The notes: generated by a model from the letters alone, not told the origin. 64,000 nt of DNA from Corylus avellana (GCF_901000735.1 NC_081541.1:29504813-29568812); one strand, 5' to 3'; counted from the first letter of the stretch, positions 1 to 10,385 are shown. Made by a program: numbers and translations.

Positions 1-796
1 GCTAGCGGGCGGCTAGCGACGGCGGCAGGTGGCTGGTGAATGCATATTCAAAAAGGCCGACAATGGGCCAAACTCTAAAATGGGCCGACAACAGGTCAGG
101 GTTGACAATAAGCCAAACTTCAAAAGGGACCGACGTCGGGCCAAAATCCAAAAAGGGGATGACGACGGGCCAAAAATAAAAAGAAAATGAGCCCACTTGG
201 GCAGTTATTAGATCGGCGCTCCGAACTTGAAAGACGCGAGGTGCGTGTGATGTGGTCACTTGGACTTTTTTTTTTGGGAGCTTGGATCCAGTGCTGGCGA
301 GAGCATTATAAGACTTGTGAGCTTGCCTGATCTGGTGTGGGCGAGCGAGTGTATGGCAAGGTTAAGTGCACTACACAAGCAGAAATCCTGTGTGACGCGC
401 GCAAGAGAAAAACCATGGAGTCACAAGGCTGCGATCCAGTGTGACTAAACACATGTGAAGCCGTGGGCTGGGATTTGGTGTGATGCGTTTGTAGGTGGAT
501 CCTAGAATTGTGATTCAGTGTGGCGCGCAAAACAAACACCCGGGGTGAGTGCGAGCTTGTGTGGCTGGTAGTAAACAACACCAAACACTGTACATGGTGG
601 GGAAGGAAGCAGCCGGAATTTGGAGATGATCGGCAGGCACAGTGCGACTAATGTGGCCGGTAGATGGCGGTGGAGGCTTGATGGCCAATGGCAGCGCGTG
701 GAGGAGTTTGACAGTTGGATGTAGCGGAATAATGAGATTAATGTTGGAGAGAACACTCATAAATGTAATGACGATTATTGAAGGCCACAAAAAAGT
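1..796 (-). mobile_element. Internal region of a non-autonomous LTR retroelement
   Basis: The minus strand of this stretch matches 34806-36215. It has no long coding frame. Its inner end holds degenerate blocks of the type 'GGCCCATTGTCGGCCC' separated by short T-rich spacers, a composition repeated in the other LTR-element interiors of this window. No gag or pol motif is visible, so the element is non-autonomous or a remnant. The window starts inside it. Confidence 0.6.
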
Positions 797-886
797 GGCT
801 CTGATACCATGTTAAATTACCAGTTATCTTAAAAGCTTAACCTTATAGAAAGAGGTAAATTTAGTCACTTAATTATTACTTTAACA
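797..886 (-). mobile_element. 77-bp TRIM-class LTR with tRNA-Met primer-binding site
   Basis: On the minus strand a 77-bp LTR runs from TGTTAAAG (886) to ATTTAACA (810). It is followed at once by the primer-binding site TGGTATCAGAGCC (809-797), the site used by Ty1/copia-type elements. A purine-rich stretch precedes the LTR. The same 77-79-bp LTR occurs at 2302, 5057, 5467, 29775, 30184 and 34716. Confidence 0.8.
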
Positions 887-1068
887 CTCCCTTCATGTGT
901 GGGCTCAAACTCTCTTTTAATAGCTGAGGCCCAACACGTTGAATATTTAATTTAAACGGGGAGGGGTGAATTGATTGAATCAATGTTCGATCCATTAAAT
1001 CACCAAAGCTCTTAAGCTGAACGACAACATTAATTTAAGTTTGACTCCCCTTGCTAGAAGTGGAATAT
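887..1068 (-). mobile_element. TRIM internal segment
   Basis: This 180-bp block, read on the minus strand, ends in a purine-rich tract beside the 77-bp LTR and contains the family's usual internal words (GTGTTGGGCCTCA, GAGTTTGAGCCCACAC). It carries no coding capacity. It matches 34534-34715 in the right arm. Confidence 0.6.
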
Positions 1069-1360
1069 TGTTTGACATAATGATGATGCGGAAATAAGCG
1101 GGAGCAGTATAGAAAAAATAAACACATAGAACTTACGGGTGATTCGATGTTAAACACCTACATCCACCACTTAGAATACCTTTAAGGGCTACATTGTGCT
1201 CATTAGCTTTTTTTGTCTACAATACAAAGGTCCCTATTTATAGGGTAATGTCTAAATACAAGTATAGTATGATTTGATTACAATTATCCCATAAATAGAG
1301 AATATTTGATATTAAGATAATTATGGAATATATGGAAAATATATATTGTATACTCCAACA
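1069..1360 (-). mobile_element. About 292-bp LTR (class C)
   Basis: On the minus strand the LTR starts TGTTGGAGTATAC at 1360 and ends TGTCAAACA at 1069. A CCTTGAGTTTGAGG-like polypurine tract lies just outside its 5' end. Related LTRs lie at 34209, 36338, 52162 and 63726. It includes a region resembling a TATA-containing U3/R ('CTATAAATAGGG'). Confidence 0.65.
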
Positions 1361-2301
1361 TCCCCCTCAAATTCAACGTGGAAGTCTATAACCTTGAGTT
1401 TGAAACCATAAACAATGATGACAGTAGTGGCGGAGGCCGGGAACGGGCTGTTGAAGGTGATGATTGCCGGAGGAGATAGCGGTTGGTGGGCGGCCAGCGA
1501 CGGCGACAGGTGGTGGCTGGTGAATGTAGATTAAAAAGGGTCGACAACGGTCCAAACTCCAGAAGGGGCCGACAACGGGCTTATGCTGACAATGAGCCAA
1601 ACTTCAAAGGGGCCAACGAGGGGCTAGGGCTGACAATGAGCTAAACTTCAAAATGGCTGACTATGGCCAAAACTTAAAAAGGGACGACTTGGGCCAAAAA
1701 AAAAAAAAATGAGCCCACTTGGGGCGGTTATCAGATCGGTGCATCGAACCTGACCGGAGCGTGGTGCGCATGATGTGGTACACTTAGACCCGGTTCTTTT
1801 TTTTCTTTTTTCTTTTTTTTTTTTTTTTTAAAAAAAAAAAAACGAAAAAACTTAAATAAGGGCTATCTTAAACCAAATTGCCAAATAGCTAGCATTTACA
1901 AAACTGGAATAGGAGAATACCTATAACGGAATAGACTTATCCGGCAGCAACAGCGGAGGCGCGTGAATCCTACGCGCACAGTGACAGGTGGTGCGTGGGA
2001 GCACGTATAGTGTCGATTTTGGCTGATCTAGGCGGCTATGAAATCCGTTGTGTCTGATGTGTTGAATGGTGGGAACATCGAGGTGTTTGGATGAACTTGG
2101 AGGCATGTGGCTGAATGGGTAGAAGGTGTCGGAGGCGCATGGTGGCCGGAGGCGGCGCGAGATGACTAGCGGTGACGCATGGAAGAGCATGGCACTTGGA
2201 TGTAGCAGAACAATGGGAAACATCAACGACGTTGAAGGCCACAAAGTGGTTGTGATACCATGTTGAAATATATATATATATATAACATAGCTCTGATACC
2301 A
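1361..2301 (-). mobile_element. Non-autonomous LTR-element internal region
   Basis: Runs on the minus strand from a primer-binding site variant (TGGTATCACAACC, 2260-2248) to the polypurine tract at 1361. Reading frames here (for example 1921-2244) are proline/histidine/serine-rich, lack any family motif, and are conserved with 33310-34208 only because the DNA is duplicated. It contains the GGCC-type degenerate repeat (1530-1700) and a T/A homopolymer tract at 1798-1842. Confidence 0.6.
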
Positions 2302-2530
2302 TGTTAAATCACCAGTTGTCCCAAAAGCATAAGCTGATAGGAAGAGATAAATTTAATCACTTAATCATTACTTTAACACTTCCCTTTACATGTGGGCTCA
2401 AACTCTATTTTTAATAAGTGATGCCCAACAAGTGGAATATTTAATTTAAATGGGGGTGAATTGACGGAGTCAAGGTTCGATCTCAGGACCTTTGGCTTTG
2501 ATAGCATATTAAATTACCAGTTATCTCATA
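2302..2530 (-). mobile_element. TRIM element, one full and one truncated LTR
   Basis: A full 77-bp LTR (2378-2302, minus) sits at the downstream end. The internal region (2379-2493) contains a polypurine-like tract, and a primer-binding-site relic with a truncated 5' LTR lies at 2494-2530. The truncated LTR abuts the end of the RAPTOR1 fragment. A second primer-binding site copy follows the full LTR at 2301-2289. The right arm has lost the full LTR at this point. Confidence 0.7.
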
Positions 2531-3892
2531 ACATATGGATGATATCTCACCAGAAGCATATAGATATCCGGGCTGCTGTTGCCAATCAACAACAGCATTC
2601 ATACTTCGCACGCCAGGTTTATGGCCTTGAATTGAAGAGAATGCAGTTACACGCTTTTGGTTATTCTTCAGATTATAATCTTTCCAAATTTGGATATTTC
2701 CATGAGATGAAGCAGCTAGAAGCAAGTTGTCATCAAGCTCATTTACACGGCAGAGCTTACTAATTCCTTTTCCATGAAAATCATGATTATCAAAACTGTT
2801 GAGCAGGGTAGCATCCTCATAATTCCATACCCTGATCCATTCACTCTCATCTGCAGCAATAACAATAGGGGAGAAAGGTTGGAGTAGTATTGTTTTGGAA
2901 CCAGTTTCGAACCTCATATCCCATCTAGCAATTGGATTATTAAGCTTACTAATAGATGAGTGCTAGCATTTTGCTATGTGCTCCAACACAAATTTCTCCC
3001 TCTCCTCTCTTCTAGCCTGTATTTCTTCACTTTCATCTAATACAATAAAAAGTGGCTTGGAGAAGTAGCCACAACTCCAATTGTAGATTGTTGATTGTGG
3101 AAGCAGACTGTGTTATGAAGCCCCAGATGATCCCCTAGCCCCAAGAAGTGGGTCAGCTAATCCTATCTCTAGAGAATTCAACACATGAGGCCTGAACTCC
3201 AAAGAATAAACTCTTTGCATTCCCATTCCCACTAAATAATTAGGTTGAAGAGGGCTGACATGAGATGTTCGGAAGGTTAAAGGCAAATGACCAACATTCA
3301 TCTCAAACTATGAAGATGACCGAGCTAATCCAACAAGAGGAGTTGGAGTTGCTATTGTCACCACTACTAGACTTCAAAGGTTTTGCCACTACTTGCTCAA
3401 TCCCTATAATGGACAACACCCGTTGACCAAGACTCGCTATGTGTGGAGATGGATCCTTGGCTGATGTATACATAGCCAACACGCATTGTGAATACATAAC
3501 ATTGTCCAATGGTTCTGCCTTTGAATGGTTAACAACCCCATTGCTGACACCATCATTCAATATTCCAGAATCAAAATGTAGAGATGAATCATCAGACAAA
3601 AGAGAACCATGCATAATGCTTGAGTTTGTAAGAGGGCTGCTGGTGGAGACCCTTCCATCTCGAACCACTGATGGATTGTCATTGCTGACTCTCAATAAAG
3701 AACCAATCTGGGATGAAACAATATTTGCGTGTAGCGTGTATTGGTTTGAGTTACCATATCCACTACTGCTACTGCTTATATGAGCCAAAGAAGGTAAAGA
3801 GTTGAGCAGAGAATAGGCTGAGGTTTCTAATATGTAGCAGCAATTGACTTGAGATGTTTGTTGTGGCCGAAGGCAAAGTGAGACAGAGCCAC
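2527..3892 (-). pseudogene. RAPTOR1: RAPTOR1 retro-fragment, left copy
   Basis: The minus strand encodes, without introns, a middle-to-C-terminal part of plant RAPTOR1, the scaffold subunit that brings substrates to TOR kinase. 3788-3360 gives the Ser-rich linker and the block ending '[12 protein letters not shown]'; 3301-3113 gives '[10 protein letters not shown]'; 2917-2527 gives the start of the WD40 region ('[20 protein letters not shown]', then '[10 protein letters not shown]'). Breaks: a stop at an expected Trp near 3830, a 17-bp deletion and frameshift near 3345, and a CAG-to-TAG stop near 2965 that the right copy shares. Lack of introns means a processed origin. It is flanked by an LTR and a TRIM, which suggests capture by a retroelement. 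Confidence 0.88.
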
Positions 3893-3928
3893 AACAACCT
3901 CTGCCTAATTCTCTACTAAAATATATAT

Positions 3929-4132
3929 GTTAAATATATTGTGGAGAGCGAAAGAAAGAAAGAGAAGAGAGAGAGCGGAAGCTGACAATGGACTACATTG
4001 TATTATTCTCTTCTCTATTATGATGATTACTTAGGCCTCTATATATATAGAGGTTAAGAGTGATAAGCAAGAAACCCTAGACTAATTAAGGTAGGAAATA
4101 AACCTAAAAAATAATATAAAATATTCTAAAAC
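3929..4132 (-). mobile_element. About 204-bp LTR (class B)
   Basis: Minus-strand LTR with a mutated TGTT start near 4132 and an end in ATTTAACA at 3929. It contains TATATATAGAGGCC followed by a CT-rich leader. It matches 31553-31754 and 38174-38389. A polypurine tract derived from CCTTGAGTTTGAG lies just outside. Confidence 0.7.
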
Positions 4133-5056
4133 CCCCCTTAAACTCAAGGTGCAAGCTTTGAGTTTGGAAAAAAGAAAGGGAAATTATGATTTTTTTTTTT
4201 TTTTTGTTTGGTCGCCAAAAAATTCACTGAAGTGGTGGCCAGAGGCGGAGGACAACGGCAGTGGCAGCAGGCTGATGGCTGGCTACTGGTGGACTTGGGC
4301 CAACTTGATGGAGTTGGGTCTTGAACTGGAGCCTTATAGGATAGGCTAGATTGGGCTGGTTTGATTGGGCCAAAATAGGCCAAAACCAATGGACCATTGA
4401 ATATGGTTTGACTCGAAATAATATGAACTAGGTCTAACCCGTTGAATCGGGTTGACTAATTTGGATTGCTTGGATAGATTCATTTGAACCTGATGACCTG
4501 GTTTTAAACTGGTATTAGACCGGGTTTGGTGACTTGGATGGATCCGGTTTGGGTTGAGAAACCTAGTGGGTCGAACCGAATTTGAAACCCGCTGGGTCAG
4601 GTTGAGGCCGTTCGGAACCGAGTTGACAAATGGGCTGGCTACATGGGCCAAAATGGTCGAAACCTGTGGACTGTTGAATGGGTCGGTCTGGCCCGNNNNN
4701 NNNNNNNNNNNNNNNNNNNNNNNNNNNNNNNNNNNNNNNNNNNNNNNNNNNNNNNNNNNNNNNNNNNNNNNNNNNNNNNNNNNNNNNNNNNNNNNACCGG
4801 AGAACGAAGACAAGCCGCTAAAAGAATCCGGTTAAGGGCCAAGAAAACACTGACAATGAGGCTGGAGAACGAAAACTAGCCGTTAAAAATCCTGTGAAGG
4901 GCCAAACCTCATTGTGCCAAGATTTACCAATGAATAGAGTCGTGGATATCAACAAAATTGGGAGATCGTCATAAGATAATGCTAGAAAACACCATAGAAA
5001 TGTGGTAAGACTTTTATTGAAAGCCACAGAAACAGAAACGTGGCTCTCATATACCA
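4133..5056 (-). mobile_element. Non-autonomous LTR-element internal region, interrupted by a gap
   Basis: Between the class-B LTR and the TRIM LTR at 5057. The minus strand is rich in 'CCGGGTC/GGGTTC' words repeated around short spacers and has no gag/pol motifs. The 100-N gap at 4696-4795 corresponds to about 460 bp of the intact right arm (30521-30978). Confidence 0.6.
4696..4795. other. Assembly gap (100 N)
   Basis: A run of exactly 100 N. The flanks align to 30979 and 30520 on the other strand, so the true missing length is probably near 460 bp. Confidence 0.95.
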
Positions 5057-5543
5057 TGTTAAATTATCAATTATCCCAAAATCTTAAGCTGACAGAAAGA
5101 GATAAATTTAATTACTTAATTATTACTTTAACACCCCCCCTCACGTGTGGATTCAAACTCCTTTTTAATAGGTAAGGTACAACACGTGGAATATTTTATT
5201 TAAATAGGGGGTGATTTGACGGAGTCAAGGTTCGATCCCAGGACATTTGGCTATGATATCGTGTTAAATAACCAGTTATCCCAAAAGCTTAAGTTTGTCA
5301 ACTATTAAGCTTTTGGGATAACTGGTAATTTAACATGGTATATATCAGAGCCAAAGGTCCTGAGATTGAACCTTGACTCCTTCAATTCACCCCCATTTAA
5401 ATTAAATATTTCATGTGTTGAGCCTCACCTATTAAAATGGAGTTTGAGCCCACACGTGAGGGGAAGTGTTAAAATACTGATGAAGTGATTAAATTTACAT
5501 TTTCCTATTAGCTTAAGCTTTTGAGACAAATGATAATTTAACA
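5057..5543. mobile_element. Head-to-head pair of TRIM elements
   Basis: A minus-strand TRIM (full 77-bp LTR 5057-5133, internal region, primer-binding-site relic, truncated 5' LTR to about 5292) meets a plus-strand TRIM (truncated LTR 5302-5335, primer-binding site, internal region, polypurine GTGAGGGGAA, full 77-bp LTR 5467-5543). The junction is near-palindromic around AAGCTTAA...TTAAGCTT. The same pair lies at 29775-30260. Confidence 0.8.
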
Positions 5544-5968
5544 CCACATAAAATCATAATATTTGGAGAATAAATAAGGCAGTTAGCCAGTTTATAGTAT
5601 AATGCATGTTCAACTATCAATAGACATTAAATATAATTTTACAATCAAAATCACGGTGTATATGTGAGTAATTCTGAAAGTCCCTCTTGTATTCTTTCCA
5701 GAATAACGTGACTTTTAAAATTATCATTTGATCAAAATCTAATAATGAGCAATCACAAGTTCAATGGTGATTTTAAGAGCCACATCATTCTTGGAGGGAC
5801 AGAAGATGGGCTTGTAGCATTTTTCGTGTACATGGTATCAATTTTACAATGAAAAATGCTTTAGGTAGCACAACTTTTATTACAAGGTAATTTACAAACT
5901 CACGTGACAATTCAATTTGTAAGAAATTTACTATAGGGTCCTTTTAAATCATTAAAAATCACATGCTA
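5544..5968. mobile_element. Intergenic stretch with a small inverted-repeat MITE (about 5675-5835)
   Basis: Within this AT-rich stretch a sequence of about 160 bp has similar inverted ends: 'GTCCCTC...CCAGAAT' on the left and 'GAATG...GAGGGAC' on the right read as reverse complements through GAGCCACATCATTCTT. The copy at about 29500-29645 has the same structure with more complete ends. Nothing else is recognised here. Confidence 0.45.
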
Positions 5969-6178
5969 TTAAGAAAACATATACTCATGTGATAAACTCA
6001 AGGTTTTTGTAAGGAGTTGCACAACTATTATCGTTGTTATCGTCCGATCGTCGTGGTGGTCATTGGATGACTCTCCATTGAGTTGTATTAGCTGCCGAGC
6101 CACATCCATCTCCGACTTAGAGAAACCAAACCCTTTCTGGGTGCTTCTAGCTTTGCATGCTAATTCTGATTTTGTCAT
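5969..6178 (-). CDS. Short ORF, possible first exon of an uncharacterised plant gene (left copy)
   Basis: A 69-codon frame opens at an ATG behind a GA-rich leader. Its centre, 'SEMDVARQLIQLNGES', followed by His/Asp residues, resembles an acidic N-terminal motif I recall from small uncharacterised plant proteins, but I cannot name a family. The right-arm copy (29140-29349) also keeps an open frame, although the two differ at about ten residues. It may be the first exon of a captured gene whose remainder is absent. Coding status is uncertain. Confidence 0.3.
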   Translation of the reverse strand: MTKSELACKARSTQKGFGFSKSEMDVARQLIQLNGESSNDHHDDRTITTIIVVQLLTKTLSLSHEYMFS

Positions 6179-6185
6179 TAATTGC

Positions 6186-6243
6186 CGAGAGAGAGAGAGA
6201 GAGAGAGAGAGATTGTGTATCATGCTTTACGTATATATATACA
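6186..6243. repeat. GA and TA microsatellites
   Basis: (GA)n at about 6186-6212 is followed by a short TATATATA run, upstream of the minus-strand short ORF. Confidence 0.8.
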
Positions 6244-6254
6244 CAAAGATAAGG

Positions 6255-6722
6255 CATGTTTGGGATTGCGTTTGAGGGGCCTAAAAGTGTTTTTAACATT
6301 CAAAAAGTCCGTTTGATGAAAAAAGTACTCATTTAGTAAAGAAATTAAAAGCGCTTTTAATGGTAAAAAAAGCCTAAAAATGATCAAAACACACTTTTGA
6401 CTAAAGCTTAAAAATGAAGCTTTTGGTTAAAAGTGCTTTTTGGCTTAAAAACTCTATTTCTCAGACATATCTCAAACAAGCTCTAAGGGCCTGTTTGAGA
6501 TTGCGTTTGAGGGGCCTAAAAGTGCGTTTAATACTCAAAAAGTCCGTTTGAAGAAAAAAGTACTCGTTTAGTAAAAAAATTAAAAGCGCTTTTAAGGGTT
6601 CAAAAAAATCAAAAAATGGCTAAAATGCACTTTTGGCAAAAACTTAAAAATAAAGCTTTTGTCCAAAAGCTTTTTTTGATTTAAAAGTTTTATTTTTCAA
6701 ACGCAATCCCAAACAGGCTCTA
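6255..6722. mobile_element. Two adjacent MITEs of one family
   Basis: Two units of about 230 bp lie back to back (about 6255-6484 and 6485-6722). Each starts near 'GTTTGAGATTGCGTTTGAGG' (or GGGATTGCG) and ends in its complement 'CAAACGCAATCCCAAACAGG' or a degenerate form, i.e. terminal inverted repeats. The interiors are A/T-rich and non-coding. The mirror pair is 28603-29068 and a fragment lies at 53395-53540. The TIR suggests a hAT-type MITE. Confidence 0.65.
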
Positions 6723-6810
6723 AATGTCAAGGTTGGTTGGTTGTTGCTGGGTAAGTTATCCGTAGTTAACAGGGAAAGAGGAAATTCTCTCTCTCTCTCT
6801 CTCTCTCTCT

Positions 6811-6910
6811 NNNNNNNNNNNNNNNNNNNNNNNNNNNNNNNNNNNNNNNNNNNNNNNNNNNNNNNNNNNNNNNNNNNNNNNNNNNNNNNNNNNNNNNNNN
6901 NNNNNNNNNN
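6811..6910. other. Assembly gap (100 N) at a CT microsatellite
   Basis: The gap follows a CT run (6788-6810) that marks the inner edge of the inverted duplication. The sequence on its far side belongs to a CPK exon fragment. Confidence 0.95.
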
Positions 6911-6928
6911 TGAACTTCTCTTTTCAGA

Positions 6929-7105
6929 ACGGCTAACGATGGCTTCTTCCTTGGTGGGAGTAATGGCAGGTGAGTTTTTATGTTCGTCGTTTTCTTTGGA
7001 GAAATGTTGGGCAACAAGCTGCTGGGAATTCAAGCTGGAACTGGAGTTGTCTGAATGGGCGTTGTGCCGATAAGATTTCCCCTTGATAGATTCGCGGATG
7101 CCCAT
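6929..7105 (-). pseudogene. CPK first-exon fragment (variable N-terminal domain only)
   Basis: From an ATG at 7105 the minus strand encodes about 59 residues of a CPK5/6-type N-terminal domain: MGIRESIKGKSYR, a Ser-rich stretch, '[12 protein letters not shown]', and a block ending 'TKEEAIVSR'. Homology stops at 6929 exactly where exon 1 of the tandem copies continues into the kinase domain; the frame then enters unrelated sequence and the gap. Gly2, the myristoylation site of CPKs, is present. The Cys at position 5 of the complete gene is absent. It resembles the tandem copies at 14.6 and 23.7 kb, and all three share GCCGTGTCGTTTGGA or a near match upstream of the ATG. Confidence 0.8.
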
Positions 7106-7212
7106 GTATCCAAACGACACGGCCCTGAAAATATGCATTACAAGGACAAGAATAGAGGCAGAGTTTAGTATAAACGAGGGTCGATCAACCGCTAATAAAT
7201 TATGTTATTAAT

Positions 7213-7303
7213 TGTCTCCAAGAACTAACTCAATCGGTTGGAAATTACGTTTCATAATACGTTTATCACTAGTTCGAATCTCTTTCTCTCCCGTGCGGAC
7301 ATA
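7213..7303 (+). mobile_element. tRNA-derived SINE
   Basis: A short element with a box-A-like TAACTCAATCGG and a box-B-like AGTTCGAATC spaced as in a tRNA, ending CCCGTGCGGACAT before a TA-rich tail. A related copy lies on the minus strand at 42729-42836. The promoter boxes are degenerate. Confidence 0.65.
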
Positions 7304-7329
7304 TAATATATATATATTTTTTCCTTTTG

Positions 7330-7910
7330 AGTTGAGGGTGGTAATGGGCTCTCCCTCAGGCTGAAGGATCCATCATGTGCCTCGGGGGCTGCAGGCTGGG
7401 GGCTCGCCCCCCAAGCCAAAGGTGCGTTGGCAGTGGCCATGGGCAAACCCTTCCTCTGATCGACGTTGTTTTCACAGCATCTATGACAACGAAGAAACTC
7501 TTTTTTCATTCAGATCCTCTCATCACCCAGCAAAAACAACAGGAAAAACTAGACCCATCAAATCTTTTGTACAAAAGGCGAGGCTACCGAGAAGCAAATG
7601 ATTTAGGTTCATGAGAAGATTGAACAAATGGTGACTATGAAAACAAAAAAGAGAAACGCAGAGAAATGCTAAGGTGAGTTGGGAGTGGCCATGGGCAAGC
7701 CCTTCCTCCGAACGACGTTGTTTTCACAGCATCTATGACCACTAAGAAACTCTTTTTTCATTCATATCCTCTCATCACCCAGCAAAAACAACAGGAAAAA
7801 ATATACCCACGACATCTTTAATTTGTACAAAAGGCGAGGCTACCGAGAAGCAAATGATTTAGGTTCATGAGAAGATTGAACAAATGGTGACTACAAAAAG
7901 AGAAAAATAA
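7330..7910 (+). repeat. Tandem duplication of an about 250-bp non-coding unit
   Basis: The block 7425-7660 (from GGCAGTGGCCATGGGCAA to the A-rich end after CAAATGGTGACTA) is repeated at 7681-7905 with about 90% identity. Neither copy has a convincing coding frame. The 7360-7420 leader contains a GC-rich imperfect palindrome around GGGGGCTCGCCCCCC. Confidence 0.7.
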
Positions 7911-8660
7911 TAACCCAAACCAGAAACTAACAAAAACAATGGTCAATGAAACACCAAGGGCACAAATAATGCTCAGCAAAACTTGGAAAAAGAACAAAAG
8001 CCGATAAATACCTTTTATCAGAGCGGTTCTTTCTTGGGAGGTTTCGCTGTGCAGTGGGAGGATTGCGATGCCGTGTGTGGCAGTGGGCTATTGCTCAGTC
8101 GTTTCCTGTAGTGCTGCGTCCGGTGGTTGGGCTGCCCTAACATGGTGGTTGGGTTGCTCTAACAAGGTGTGGAACTCCGTCGAAGTGTGCAGTGGGAGAG
8201 CGGGCGCTACTCCGGTGGTTGAGTGGTGCGATGTTAATTGTTATAGTGTTGCTCCGGGGGAGTGCCGCTGACCGTCTGAACGGCGTGCGGTGCTGTATCT
8301 CCGGTGACTGGAAACGAGGTGTGGAGGTGTGCAAGCGTGTGAAACGACCGTTGCGCTGCTGTCTCTCCGGTGACCGGCTGCGAGGTGAGGAGCGTTGCAG
8401 TCTGCAGATAGTGGGAACGAGACAAGCGCTTAAACACGCTCATAAAAACACCTCTAAGTAAAAGTATGCAATGTTTTCCGTGAATCATTTTTGGGGTCAT
8501 AAATTACACTTTACTCCCTCGAAGGGGATCACCTTCGAGAGTTACACTTTACTCATTTTTGGGGTCATTGGTTACACTCCCTCATCAGACTCATAATAAG
8601 TCGAGTCGAACTGTTCTTATATTTAATGTTTTCTTAAAAAAAAAAAAAAAAAAAAAAATA
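7911..8660 (+). mobile_element. Possible poly(A)-tailed retroposon or transcript relic
   Basis: A locally GC-rich segment (8030-8460) with an imperfect internal repeat of 'CTCCGGTGAC' is followed by AT-rich sequence and a run of at least 20 A at about 8637-8659. A poly(A) end with no recognised coding frame suggests a retroposed non-coding sequence, but I see no target-site duplication and cannot assign a family. Confidence 0.3.
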
Positions 8661-10385
8661 GCTTAAGAAGCCAGCCTGCATATGAACATTTGTTTAGCCT
8701 AACTAGTTGAGTATGGAGCGTAAGTCAATACAACAAAGTACTTGGTTTCAAAGAGAGATGATATGCATCCTTTTATAGATAAACAAACTTGGGGATTGAT
8801 ATTTTCTTAGCAATGTGGGACAAGTTAACAGATTGTATTCAGACTACATTGAGACAATGCCCCCTACAAAAAAAATATTTTTTCAACGTCTCTCTCAATC
8901 TCCCTCACCAGTCATAGCACATCTTTCACCTAAACTCTCATTTCCTACTATCCCACTCTCGCTCACCAGATAGGTAGTAATAGTGTTTGGGTATGTTTGA
9001 TTCTTCAACAGTTTTTGCCTTTTGCAATCTCTCTCAATAGTTTTTGCTTGATTCTTCTTCATTTCGTTTAGGTCTGCTCTAATTGAATCAGAGTCTTTTT
9101 AATAATTGCTCTTTCTCTCTTTGATCACGAAGAGTCTAAAATTTTTCATTTTCTAACTCCTAAATATAAATACAAATTTAAGATTTTAATAATCATGAGA
9201 TTTATAATTAATTATGTGTTACTGAGATTGTTTCGTTGAATATTCAATTTAGGATTTGTGTTCGTGATACATTTCATTTAATAATCGAGTTTATATAAGC
9301 CGCCAGCTTGCTCACTTAACACCGTTACCCAAACTTCATTTTCCTTTTACAATGGACCCCACCTTCATAACTACCAGAAAACTCTGCTCTCTCTCTCCCC
9401 TCCGCCCATCACATCCCACACCTTCCGCCTCCGCCCACCACCGGCACTGAACGCACCGGCGAAGCCCACCCACCACGGCACGGCACCAGCTCGGGCAGCC
9501 ACCTCCACCCATTTCACCTGCCCCATTTTCCCACACTCCTCTCTTTCTCGGCGACGCCCACTGAACGACATCACCACTGAACGCAACCCACGTCACACCA
9601 CCGACGATTCCCCCCGAGTTGAAGAAGGTATTTATACATGTTTACATATGAGGATTAGATTTTTCTTTATTTATGATGTAATTGCCTAAATGGGTTTGCT
9701 TTGGTTTTTGTTTGGATTTGTTTGTTTATCTACAATTGGTGGTTGTTTTGTTTTATTTCGAAAATGGGTAAGAATTTTAGAGCTTTTAAGTAATGAGTTT
9801 GAAATGAAATTTGATTTTTGCATTGGTCAATGACTATAGAAACTATAATTAATATTGTTGCCGCCTTACCAGGTTAAGACGTTTCACGTTTGTATATATA
9901 GAAGAACTATTGGATGTGAGTTTTTGTGGTGTAGGTATTTTTATTTATCTTTCCTGTTTAACTAGCATGAGTGCTGATTACTGAGAGGACTCGTTACTTT
10001 TGGCTTGTTTAAATGTCTGCTCACAATGCTATTACAGAATTTTATGTGTGGTTATGCTTCCTTGTGGCAGAATTTTAAATAAGGCATGGGAGCTTACTTC
10101 TCATCCATACGGGACTGAAATTATTGCCTTAAGCTGTTGCTTCTTAAAAGCACAATCTTTCTGTATATTAGTTTGGGTAGGCTGTGAATGCCTTGCCTTA
10201 AGCTTTTGCCTCTGAGAGAGACGCTACATCTTGGCATTTAACTTGGGAATAAATTAAAGATTGTAGAAATGGAAAACTAAAACTTGGATTAAATCCAAAA
10301 TAATATTGGATTTTAGACAAACCATAGAATTAAGGTTTTTCTTTTCTGAGTTAATTAAACAGGATTTCTTTAAAAAAAACATGGT
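8661..10385 (+). other. No recognised gene; possible 5'-UTR-like exon at 9360-9627
   Basis: Mostly AT-rich. 9360-9627 is strikingly C-rich, has CT-rich and CCGCC-rich runs, lacks a supported frame and ends at GAAG|GTATTT, which resembles a 5' splice site. It looks like a plant 5' leader exon whose downstream gene is not identifiable. Nothing else is seen. Confidence 0.3.

Larger units (their letters stand above)
1..6810. repeat. Left arm of a large inverted duplication
   Basis: Reading this arm on the minus strand gives the same order of elements as the plus strand of 28530-36215: GA-rich edge, MITE pair, short ORF, MITE, head-to-head TRIM pair, LTR-element internal region, 202-bp-class LTR, RAPTOR1 fragment, TRIM, LTR internal region, 300-bp-class LTR, TRIM LTR, internal region. 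The arm is cut by the window start and ends in a CT run beside an N gap. Relative to the right arm it lacks about 0.65 kb near position 690 (right-arm 34.92-35.56 kb), with CAAG microhomology at the junction. Divergence by eye is roughly 10-15%, so this is an old duplication rather than an assembly duplicate. Confidence 0.88.

Noticed and set aside
9336..9596. An 86-codon Gly/Trp-rich minus-strand frame
   Set aside because: Artefact of a C-rich leader-like segment on the plus strand.
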